From contig QHTT01000094.1 in assembly GCA_003220935.1 (NCBI GenBank), positions 1 through 62,662 on the forward strand: a DNA stretch of 62,662 bases, read 5' to 3'. Under the pieces are notes generated by a model that was not told where the DNA came from, did not search any database, and saw only the letters and a program-made list of their open reading frames with translations. Source of the stretch: Gemmatimonadota bacterium. GTDB taxonomy: Bacteria; Gemmatimonadota; Gemmatimonadetes; Gemmatimonadales; GWC2-71-9. Both the position numbers and the translations under genes were made by a program. This document shows, piece by piece, positions 16,653 to 23,661 of this stretch (its first letter is position 1; every line of letters starts with the position of its first letter).

Positions 16653-17789
16653 CGGATCGCGCCGCCTGCACAGCAATCGCTCATACAACGCGGCGTAACG
16701 CGTCACCATGCGCGCGATGCCGTACTCCGCCGCGGCGCGCGCTTGAGCGCTCTTGCCGAGCAACTGTGCCTCGAACCGGTTGGCGAGCACGCGGTGCAGC
16801 GCCGCGGCGAGCGCCGTGGCATTGCCGGGCTCGACCAGGAGCCCGGCGGCGCCCGCCGCGAGGGCAACGGGCACCTCGCCCACCGCGCTCGCGACGATCG
16901 GGCGGGCGGCGCACATCGCCTCGAGCAGCGCGAGCGGCAAGCCCTCGGACAGGGACGGCAGCACGAAGACATCCGCCGCCGCGAGCACGTTCGCCACGTC
17001 GCTGCGTAGTCCCAGCAGGTGGAGTCGGCCGGCGAAACCGAGCTCGCGCGCCTGCTCCGCCAACGCGGCGGCGAGCTCGCCGCGGCCGGCGATGGCGACA
17101 TGCAGGTTCGGATGCTGTGACGACAGCAGCGCGGCTGCGTCCAGCAGGACACGATGCCCCTTGACTGGGTAGAGGTTGCCGACGGTCACGACGAGGTGAT
17201 CCTCGGGCGACAGCGCGAGCTCGGAACGTATCGTCGACTCGGCGAGAGGGTCGAAGCGGACGCCGTTGGGAATGGTCGTGATCCGGGTGGAGCGGATCCA
17301 CAGGTCGCGACTCAGCTGGCCGGCGAGCGCCTGGGACACCGCGACGATACCCCCGCTCAATCCCGCCGCGGCCCGAAGGGCGAGCTTGCGGCGCAGCCGC
17401 CCGGCGTAGTAGCGGCTGCCGTGCATCGTGATGACGTGCGGCACGCGGGCACGCCGGGCGGCCCATGCACCGTAGAAGGCCATCGTGAACTCGTGACTGT
17501 GCGCGAGATCGATCCGGTGGCGCCTGAATCCCGCCGCGAGCGAGGCGGCGAGTCTGGCGGACAAGGGGCGGTCGAGCTGGAAGTACTCGACGGCGATCCC
17601 GGCCGCGGCCAGCTCGCGACTGAGCCAGCCCTCCTGACCCGCGGGCAAGAACGCGACGCCCGGGCACCCCCCGGCTTGCAACTCTCCCGCCAGCTGCGCC
17701 AGCATTCGCTCGGCGCCGCCGGGGCCGTCCGTTTCAATGAGATGCGCGACGCGCGCGCCCCGAATCGGGAGGGCGCCGTTGCGTCTCAT
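16647..17789 (-). CDS. Glycosyltransferase family 4 (GT-B fold)
   Basis: The 380-residue protein shows the GT4 layout: HLIETDGPGGAERMLAQLA at the N-terminus, HSHEFTMAFYGAWAARRA, ITMHGSRYYAG, then the C-terminal donor site TVGNLYPVKGHRVLLDAA and FVLPSLSEGLPLALLEAMCAARP. The last block contains the E-x7-E motif. It should add a sugar from a nucleotide-sugar donor on the cytoplasmic face. The ATG at 17789 overlaps the deacetylase stop (ATGA). Confidence 0.9.
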   Translation of the reverse strand: MRRNGALPIRGARVAHLIETDGPGGAERMLAQLAGELQAGGCPGVAFLPAGQEGWLSRELAAAGIAVEYFQLDRPLSARLAASLAAGFRRHRIDLAHSHEFTMAFYGAWAARRARVPHVITMHGSRYYAGRLRRKLALRAAAGLSGGIVAVSQALAGQLSRDLWIRSTRITTIPNGVRFDPLAESTIRSELALSPEDHLVVTVGNLYPVKGHRVLLDAAALLSSQHPNLHVAIAGRGELAAALAEQARELGFAGRLHLLGLRSDVANVLAAADVFVLPSLSEGLPLALLEAMCAARPIVASAVGEVPVALAAGAAGLLVEPGNATALAAALHRVLANRFEAQLLGKSAQARAAAEYGIARMVTRYAALYERLLCRRRDPL

Positions 17790-18694
17790 CCCGCAGGGTG
17801 GCGCCGGGGGCAGAGCCCGGCCGCCCAGGCCTCGAATGCCGGTTGGGAGATGGCAGCGGGGACGTTCACGCGGCGGAGCGCCCAGGGATCGGCGTGCCCA
17901 TGCACGAGCCCGTAATCGAGCGTGACCGCGCCGCGGTAGCCTGCTGCCCGCACGGCGTCTCGCACGCGCGCGTCCCACCGGCCGTACGGGTAGGCGAAAA
18001 ACTCGGGCCGGGTGCCAGTGCGCGACCGAATCGCTTCCCAGCTCGATGTGATCTCGGCTGCGAGCTCGACGTCGTCCAGCTCGGTCAGAGTGCGATGGGT
18101 CGCAGAGTGCACGCCGAGCGCTAGGCCAGCATCTGCGGCGCGAGCGATCGTGTCCCAACCGGCCGGCCGCTGCGCCGGTGGAAGGTCCGGTGGAGCGACC
18201 GCCGCGACCGCGGAGACGATTCCCTCACGATCGCCGCGCAACGCCGTTAGCCACTCCTGGCGACGCTCAGGCGTGGCGCGCTCGGCGACGGCGGGATGGT
18301 CCCACCAGAACGGGTCGCCTGTGTCTGCCGCGCCGCCGACGATGAACACCGTCGCCGGCAGGCCGAGCTCGAGCAGCAGCGGCCAGGCATGTTCGAACAC
18401 CCCCGCGTAGCCGTCGTCGAACGTGAGAGCAGCGAGGCCGCGGAGCGACCGGCCTCGATTCAGGCGTTCGACGAGCTCGCGCAAAGGTACCACGTTGTAG
18501 CTCCGCGCGAGCCAACGCAGCTGCTCGGCAAAATGATCGAGCAAGAGATGCACCGCACGGTCGCCGCCCGGCGGAGCGTTGCGTGCGGGCCACACGTTGT
18601 GGTAGCACAGAATGACGCTCGCGTCGCGGAGTCGTCGCACCAGGGCGGGAACCCCCACCACCCGTAGGCCGGTATAGTAGGCAGCGCGAAGCAT
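17786..18694 (-). CDS. Polysaccharide deacetylase (NodB domain)
   Basis: The 302-residue protein has VILCYHNVWPARN, a LTFDDGYAGVFEHAWPLL metal/catalytic block, LGVHSATHRTLTELD (metal histidine) and FFAYPYGRWDARV. These are the conserved motifs of carbohydrate esterase family 4. It removes N- or O-acetyl groups from sugars. The ATG at 18694 has an AAGG upstream and a 23-nt leader from the predicted sigma-54 start. It leads a two-gene operon with the GT4 gene. Confidence 0.88.
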   Translation of the reverse strand: MLRAAYYTGLRVVGVPALVRRLRDASVILCYHNVWPARNAPPGGDRAVHLLLDHFAEQLRWLARSYNVVPLRELVERLNRGRSLRGLAALTFDDGYAGVFEHAWPLLLELGLPATVFIVGGAADTGDPFWWDHPAVAERATPERRQEWLTALRGDREGIVSAVAAVAPPDLPPAQRPAGWDTIARAADAGLALGVHSATHRTLTELDDVELAAEITSSWEAIRSRTGTRPEFFAYPYGRWDARVRDAVRAAGYRGAVTLDYGLVHGHADPWALRRVNVPAAISQPAFEAWAAGLCPRRHPAG

Positions 18695-18727
18695 GAACCT
18701 TGCGGAAACGTTCGGACGCGATGCTGG

Positions 18728-18743
18728 AGCAAGCACCGTGCCC
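18728..18743 (-). promoter_or_regulatory. Sigma-54 promoter of the deacetylase-GT4 operon
   Basis: The minus strand reads GGGCACGGTGCTTGCT, a perfect GGCACG-N4-TTGC. The start would be near 18717. A poor palindrome-like copy, TGTGGCG-CCCA-CTTGACA, lies at 18775-18792. Confidence 0.75.
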
Positions 18744-18762
18744 CCCTGTGTAGTGACCTGGG

Positions 18763-18778
18763 CGGCGCGGGACTTGTG
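18763..18778 (+). promoter_or_regulatory. Weak sigma-54-like element ahead of the first lectin lipoprotein
   Basis: The sequence CGGCGCGGGACTTGTG has the right spacing but GT instead of GC at -12. It is a low-confidence candidate, oriented toward the gene at 18831. Confidence 0.3.
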
Positions 18779-18830
18779 GCGCCCACTTGACATTTGCCAG
18801 ATGACCGGCGCGCTTCCTATGTTCGAACGA

Positions 18831-20206
18831 ATGGCCACCGCCGCGATCACCGCGGCGCTCGTTACTGCCGCCGCGCCGGAGACGGCGTCCGCGACGTCCA
18901 CCGCAACAACGGCCGCGTCCGTCGTGACCACGCTTCCAGCTGCCCACGTTCGGGTAACTCGCCCCGCACGGCGGTGCGCCGCCATCTCGCTTGCCCTCAC
19001 GCTCGCCGCAGGGTGTCTGGCGGAAGATGCGACCCGGCCCGTTGTACCCCCGCCCCCGCCACCGCCTAGTACGAAGGTGGTGCAGTTCGTCGTGGAACCT
19101 GCGACTACGTCGCTCTTGCCCGGGGAAACGCAAAGCTTCACCGCCTACGGCCTAACCTCTGACGGGCGTCACATGAACGGGCCCGTCGTGTGGAGCGCCA
19201 GCGGCGGGACGATTACGCCCGACGGCGTCTTCACCGCCGGCACGGCGGTCGGGCGTTTTGTGTCGCCTCGGTGGCAGTACGGCCAGACACCGCCACACTG
19301 CCGATCGAGGGCTCATGGCCGTTCCACGCGATGCTGCGCGATTCAGCGGGGGACAGTCTGAGCGGTGGAGCGGTCACCTGGACGAGCAGTGACCCGAGTG
19401 TCGCGGTCGTCGACTCGACGGGGCTCGTGACCGCTGTAGCGCCCGGCACCGCAACGATCACCGCAGTGTCGGAAGAGCATAGTGGGTCGGGGCTCATCAC
19501 GGTGGTTCGTCCGGGCGCCGGGCCGTGGCCCAACGAGCCCGCGGGATTCCGGGTGATCGGCGACAATCCTTTCACCGCGCTCAACGGGGACGGCTGGAGC
19601 TTGATCGATAATGTCAGTGGACTCGTCACGCTAGGGACCGATCCCCAGGCACCGCTGTCCCCCCCGGGCGTCGTGCAGTACGTCTATCCGATCGGGTTCT
19701 CGGGCGGCGGCGGACCGGGCGCGGAGGAGCGGGACCTACCAGGGCTGCGTCAAGTGTTCGTCGGGGTCTGGTGGAAGCCGAGCAACCCGTGGCAGGGGCA
19801 CCCGAGCAACGTCAACAAGATCGAGTTCTTGTTCCCGTCCGGCGGGGGAGACATCTACCTCGGAATGTACGGGCCACCAGGCGGCGCGTACGAGCTGCGC
19901 GTGTTGCCGCAATTCCCTAATCTCGCCTCCGACTGGCTCGTCCCAAACGTGAACCGCGTGCCGGTGACGCTGGGCCAGTGGCATCGGATCGAATGGCTGC
20001 TCATCTACAACACCACCACCGATCCACCGAATGGCATCGTGCGCTGGTGGTTGGACGGTAAGCTTATCGGCGACTATTTCAACGTCCAGTTCCCGAACGG
20101 GCCGCTGTCGGTCTACAAGCTGAGCGCGATCTGGGGCGGAGTCGGGAGCGCAAAGACCGAGGTCGACTACTACTGGTACGATCACGTCCACATCAGCGGA
20201 CGATGA
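18831..20206 (+). pseudogene. Lectin/Ig-like lipoprotein, frame broken near 19250
   Basis: The N-terminal part carries a lipoprotein-like signal (AISLALTLAAGC lipobox), a P-rich linker and an Ig-like domain ending VFTAGTAVGRF. The frame then changes, and VASVAVRPDTATLPIEGSWP, a Big2 domain and a roughly 220-residue C-terminal lectin-like domain follow in the next frame. The end of the first Ig domain is missing, so an out-of-frame deletion is likely. The C-terminal domain is homologous to the ends of the two larger proteins downstream, but it is diverged and has no riboswitch. The start is uncertain: ATG 18801, 18819 or 18831, or GTG 18924. Confidence 0.7.
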
Positions 20207-20349
20207 CGGCCCGGCTGCGCTTGTTTCTATCTTAAACCCTTGCAGTGCACCGAAATGCAGCCCCTATGCCTGCCCTGACCCTCCAACTGTAGGTTCTCCT
20301 GCTCCTCTAGCGTGCACCACTTGCGCGATTCGCGGGGGGGGCGCTACTG

Positions 20350-20365
20350 TGGCGCACCCGCTGCG
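20350..20365 (+). promoter_or_regulatory. Sigma-54-like promoter upstream of riboswitch 1
   Basis: The sequence TGGCGCACCCGCTGCG has correct GG-N10-GC spacing and matches TGGC and TGC. Transcription would begin near 20376, about 64 nt before the aptamer. A sigma-70-like pair (TTGCGC 20321, TACTGT 20345, 18-nt spacer) is an alternative. Confidence 0.45.
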
Positions 20366-20439
20366 GGGTGGAGCCGGTGTAGTGGTGGCCGCGCAACAGC
20401 GCAGCGGGTCTCGGCACCGACGCCCGAGACAATTGACGA

Positions 20440-20529
20440 CGCTGCTCAGAGCAAAGCCGTCGAAAGACGGTGACGCAGAGTTACGGGACTAAGGCGACGC
20501 GAGTCGCTACGTCCGCCGGGCCGCCAGCG
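20440..20529 (+). promoter_or_regulatory. Cyclic-di-GMP-I riboswitch (GEMM-I), copy 1
   Basis: The leader shows the GEMM-I landmarks in order: GCAAAGCC, a stem with GAAA tetraloop, GGTGACGCAGAG, GGGACTAAGG (tetraloop receptor side), a variable hairpin, then CCGCCGGGCCGCC. The P1 helix pairs CGCTG at 20440-20444 with CAGCG at 20525-20529. The 3' P1 strand lies inside the left arm of the following terminator. Ligand-stabilised P1 should therefore block termination, which predicts an ON switch for the Big2/lectin lipoprotein at 20687. Confidence 0.9.
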
Positions 20530-20563
20530 AATCGACATTAGGTCGAAGCTGGCGTTTTTTTTT
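20523..20563 (+). terminator. Riboswitch-controlled intrinsic terminator
   Basis: GCCAGC (20523-20528) pairs with GCTGGC (20548-20553), and an inner TCGAC/GTCGA stem adds five pairs. A run of nine T residues follows at 20555-20563. The left arm shares 20525-20528 with riboswitch P1, so the two structures exclude each other. Confidence 0.9.
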
Positions 20564-20572
20564 GGCCGTGAC

Positions 20573-20590
20573 TGTTGCGGGAGCGCAACA
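20573..20590. promoter_or_regulatory. Shared palindrome, perfect copy
   Basis: The sequence TGTTGCG-GGAG-CGCAACA is a perfect 7-bp inverted repeat with a 4-bp spacer. It lies just after the riboswitch terminator. Near-copies lie in other intergenic regions of the window close to sigma-54 boxes. Here no box is placed downstream of it, so its role at this site is unclear. Confidence 0.65.
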
Positions 20591-20591
20591 T

Positions 20592-20690
20592 ATGACATTT
20601 ACGTTCAAGCTTTCCCAACGCCTGGCGCGGATGCGACCGGTCGCTCTCATCCTCTCGACCACGCAGAGGATGGAGACGGAGCAGCTATGA
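20592..20690 (+). CDS. Short leader ORF resembling a lipoprotein signal peptide
   Basis: This 32-codon frame has a GGGAG ribosome-binding site and begins MTFTFKLSQRLARMRPVALIL. That closely resembles the start of the lipoprotein at 23662 (MPYLFKLSKRVARTRSRALIL). Its stop overlaps the start of the next gene as ATGA. It is either a remnant of a duplicated paralogue or a coupled leader peptide. Expression is not proven. Confidence 0.45.
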   Translation: MTFTFKLSQRLARMRPVALILSTTQRMETEQL

Positions 20691-23428
20691 CGTTTAAGCA
20701 TAAGCTCTCATGCCGGTTGGCCCTCCTGAAAGACCGAACCATGGTCGTCTCGACGGCGTTGCTCGCCGTCGCGGCGATCGTCGGGTGCGAGCGGTCCCTC
20801 ACGGTTACCGATCCAGCGACGGGCACAGTCTCACGGCTCGTGCTTTCCCCCAAGATCCTCACCCTTCGGCAGAATCAGGTCGCAGACTTCACCGCCGTCG
20901 GCCTGGCGGCCACCGGCGACACGGCCACCGTGGCCGTGAGCTGGAGCGTCACCAGCGGCAGCATCACGGACACCAGCACGAGCAACGGCAAGCACTACGG
21001 GCGCTACAAGCCCGGCTCGGACACCGGCAAGGTCAAGGTCACGGCCACGGGGCACCCGGGAGGCTCCGACACTGCCGTGGTGACCGTGACGCCGGTGCCG
21101 GTGGCGTCCGTGACCGTGAGCCCCGCCTCAGCGAGCGCGCAGGTGGGCCAGACGGTCCAGCTTTTCGCGACGACGAAGGACTCGACGGGCGCCGTGCTGA
21201 CGGGACGAGCGGTGAGCTGGTCGAGCTCCAACCCATCGGTGGCGACGGTGAGCGGCAGCGGGCTCGTCGCGGGCCTCGCGACGGGGTCAACGACCGTCAC
21301 GGCGACGAGCGAAGGGCAAAGTGGCATCTCCTCCATTAGCGTCTCGAACGTCTCGGTTGCTTCAGTTGCGGTGACCCCTGCCTCCGCCACGATCCAGGTC
21401 AGCCAGACGCAGCAGCTCGCCGCCACGCTCAAGGATGCGAGCGGCAATACGCTTTCCGGGCGAGCCGTGAGCTGGTCGAGCTCGAACCCGTCGGTGGCAA
21501 CGGTGAGCGGCAGCGGGCTCGTCACAGGCATCGCGCCGGGCTCGGCGACCCTCTCGGCGACGAGCGAGGGACAGAGCGGCACGGCGGCGATCGCCGTGAC
21601 GACGGTGCCGGTCGCTGCGGTGGCCGTAACGCCAGCCTCGGCTGGCATTCAGGTCGGGCAGACGGTGCAGCTGACGGCGACTCCGCAGGACGGGAGTGGG
21701 AGCCCCCTGTCGGGGCGGGCCGTGACGTGGGCGAGCTCCAACGGCTTGGTGGTGACGGTGAGCGGCAGCGGGCTTGTGACCGCGGCGGCGGTCGGGTCGG
21801 CGATCATCACGGCGACGAGCGAAGGGCAGACCGGCACCTCCTCGATGACCGTCATGAATGTCCCAGTCGCTTCGGTGGCCGTGACCCCAGGTTCCGCTAC
21901 GATCCAGGTCGGCCAGACCCAACAGCTCGCTGCAACGCTCAAGGATGCGAGCGGCAACACGCTTTCCGGGCGGGCGGTGAGCTGGACCAGCTCGAACCCG
22001 TCCGTGGCATCGGTGAGCGGCAGCGGGCTCGTCACAGGCCTCGCGGCAGGCTCGGCGGTCATTACGGCGATGAGCGAGGGGAAGACCGGTACGGCGACGC
22101 TGACCGTGGTCGCGCCGCCACCGCCGCCGGGTGCACCTGGTGCTGTGACGGACCTCGCAGTGGCCGGAGCGACCGACACGTCAGTCACGCTCTCCTTCAC
22201 CGAAGTGAGCGACGGGGCGGGTCAGCCGGCGAGCTACGACGTCCGGTTCGCAGTGGCCCCGATCTCGTGGGGCTCCGCGACGGCAGTTGCCCGCGGCACG
22301 TGTGCAACGCCGCTCGCGGGGAGCGCGATCGGCACCAAGCGGACGTGCACGGTGCTCGGGTTGTCCGCCTCGACGGCGTACGGCTTCCAACTCATCGCCT
22401 TCCGGGGCACGCTGAACGTCGACGCGGTGTTCGGGAGCCTGTCAAATGTGGCGAGCGCCACGACCGCCGCGGGAACGCCTAAGCCGGTCGCCTCGGTGAG
22501 CGTGAGTCCCGGCAGCGCGAGCGTCGCGGTGGGAGGTACACAGCAATTCACAGCCACACTGAAAGATGCGAACGGAAATGTCCTGAGCGGGCGGACCGTG
22601 AGCTGGAGCTCGAGCGCGCCGCTGACCGCGACGGTGTCTGGCACGGGGCTGATGACGGGGCTGGCGGCGGGCACAAGCACCGTTAGCGCGACGAGCGAGG
22701 GGCAAGGCGGGACAGCGAGTCTCGCCGTCACTGCGGACCCGCCCCCGCCGCCGGCGGGGACGTGGCCGCATGAGCCGAGCAGCGCCGCGGTGATCGGCGA
22801 TCAGCCATTCAACACCCTGACGACCAGCGACGGTTGGAGCATCGTCGATAACACCAATGGGTGGGGCTCGATCGTCAGTGATGGAACGGCGCCGTTCTCC
22901 CCCACCGGGGTGCTGCAGTACCTGTACCCCGTGGGCTTCACCGGCGGGACGGGGCCGGCGGCGGAGTGGCACGGCCTGCCGGGCCTGAGCCAGGTGTTCG
23001 TGGGGCTGTGGTGGAAGGTGAGCAATCCGTGGCAGGGACACGCGAGCAACGTGAACAAGATCGCGTTCCTGTTCCCGGGGAGCGGGGGGGACATGTACAT
23101 CGCGATGTACGGGACGCCGGGGGGCCCCTACGAGCTGAAGGTGATCCCGCAGTTCCCCGGCCTGCCATCGAACTGGCTGGAGCCGAACGTGGCGCACGTG
23201 CCGGTGCAGTTGGGGACGTGGCATCGGATCGAGTGGTTGATCAACTACAACGGGGGCGTGGTGCAGTGGTGGCTGGATGGCCAGCTGATCGGGAGCTACA
23301 CCGGAGTGCCGTTCCCGAGCGGGACAATGACGGAGTTCAAGATGTCGTCCACGTGGGGCGGGATCGGCGACAGCAAGAGCGAGACCGACTACTACTGGTT
23401 CGATCACGCCCACGTCAGTGGGCACTGA
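20687..23428 (+). CDS. Large Big2/FN3/lectin-domain lipoprotein under c-di-GMP riboswitch
   Basis: This 913-residue protein has a lipoprotein signal with lipobox around Cys34 (AAIVGC). An Ig-like domain (about 47-135) is followed by four Big2 repeats (about 136-474), each with the SSNPSVATVSGSGLV type signature. An FN3-like domain (about 481-598), a fifth Big2 repeat (599-685) and a C-terminal lectin/jelly-roll-like domain (690-913) complete it. It is probably a cell-surface adhesin or matrix protein that binds the polysaccharide. GGAG at 20678 sets the start. The terminal domain DNA is almost identical to that of the next gene. No catalytic residues could be assigned. Confidence 0.85.
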   Translation: MTFKHKLSCRLALLKDRTMVVSTALLAVAAIVGCERSLTVTDPATGTVSRLVLSPKILTLRQNQVADFTAVGLAATGDTATVAVSWSVTSGSITDTSTSNGKHYGRYKPGSDTGKVKVTATGHPGGSDTAVVTVTPVPVASVTVSPASASAQVGQTVQLFATTKDSTGAVLTGRAVSWSSSNPSVATVSGSGLVAGLATGSTTVTATSEGQSGISSISVSNVSVASVAVTPASATIQVSQTQQLAATLKDASGNTLSGRAVSWSSSNPSVATVSGSGLVTGIAPGSATLSATSEGQSGTAAIAVTTVPVAAVAVTPASAGIQVGQTVQLTATPQDGSGSPLSGRAVTWASSNGLVVTVSGSGLVTAAAVGSAIITATSEGQTGTSSMTVMNVPVASVAVTPGSATIQVGQTQQLAATLKDASGNTLSGRAVSWTSSNPSVASVSGSGLVTGLAAGSAVITAMSEGKTGTATLTVVAPPPPPGAPGAVTDLAVAGATDTSVTLSFTEVSDGAGQPASYDVRFAVAPISWGSATAVARGTCATPLAGSAIGTKRTCTVLGLSASTAYGFQLIAFRGTLNVDAVFGSLSNVASATTAAGTPKPVASVSVSPGSASVAVGGTQQFTATLKDANGNVLSGRTVSWSSSAPLTATVSGTGLMTGLAAGTSTVSATSEGQGGTASLAVTADPPPPPAGTWPHEPSSAAVIGDQPFNTLTTSDGWSIVDNTNGWGSIVSDGTAPFSPTGVLQYLYPVGFTGGTGPAAEWHGLPGLSQVFVGLWWKVSNPWQGHASNVNKIAFLFPGSGGDMYIAMYGTPGGPYELKVIPQFPGLPSNWLEPNVAHVPVQLGTWHRIEWLINYNGGVVQWWLDGQLIGSYTGVPFPSGTMTEFKMSSTWGGIGDSKSETDYYWFDHAHVSGH
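22756..23428 (+). repeat. 673-bp terminal lectin module, copy A
   Basis: This segment aligns without a gap to 26301-26973 and is nearly identical in DNA, including third codon positions. The rest of the two genes is much more diverged. The pattern suggests recent duplication or gene conversion of the terminal module. Confidence 0.9.
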
Positions 23429-23504
23429 GATGGAAACGCACCGCAGCAGAACGGAGTGAAGGCCGGCGTAGGCAACGCTGGGTGAGCCGCAAGAGAATCG
23501 ATTA

Positions 23505-23595
23505 CGCTGCAAAGAGCAAAGCCGCTGAAAGGCGGTGACGCAGAGTCACGGGACTACAGCGAGCAGGCATCGCCACGTCCGCCGGGCCGCCAGCG
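23505..23595 (+). promoter_or_regulatory. Cyclic-di-GMP-I riboswitch (GEMM-I), copy 2
   Basis: The same landmarks as copy 1 are present: GCAAAGCC, GAAA loop, GGTGACGCAGAG, GGGACTA, CCGCCGGGCCGCC. P1 pairs CGCTG at 23505-23509 with CAGCG at 23591-23595. It lies 67 nt upstream of the second large lipoprotein. The variable hairpin differs from copy 1, so this is not a recent exact duplicate. Confidence 0.9.
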
Positions 23596-23620
23596 ACAGC
23601 ACCAGTCATTCGCGGGCGGC
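23586..23620 (+). terminator. Possible riboswitch expression-platform hairpin
   Basis: GCCGCC (23586-23591) can pair with GGCGGC (23615-23620), competing with the end of the aptamer. Only a T-poor tract (TCTGTTGTCG) follows. It may be a weak terminator or act by another route. Confidence 0.45.
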
Positions 23621-23661
23621 TCTGTTGTCGTCTGAAAACCAATTGTTGAAGGAGTGCACCA

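Larger units (their letters stand above)
20207..20591 (+). other. Intergenic leader region with promoter, riboswitch, terminator and palindrome
   Basis: No gene is seen. The stretch carries a sigma-54-like element (20350-20365), a c-di-GMP-I riboswitch (20440-20529), its overlapping terminator (20523-20563) and the best copy of the shared palindrome (20573-20590). Confidence 0.7.

Noticed and set aside
18694..18830. Search for a third c-di-GMP riboswitch ahead of the first lectin gene
   Set aside because: The leader lacks the GCAAAGCC and GACGCAGAG landmarks.
23429..23504. Sigma-54 promoter for the second riboswitch gene
   Set aside because: Only a poor GGCGTAGGCAACGC match exists; the -12 element is not credible.
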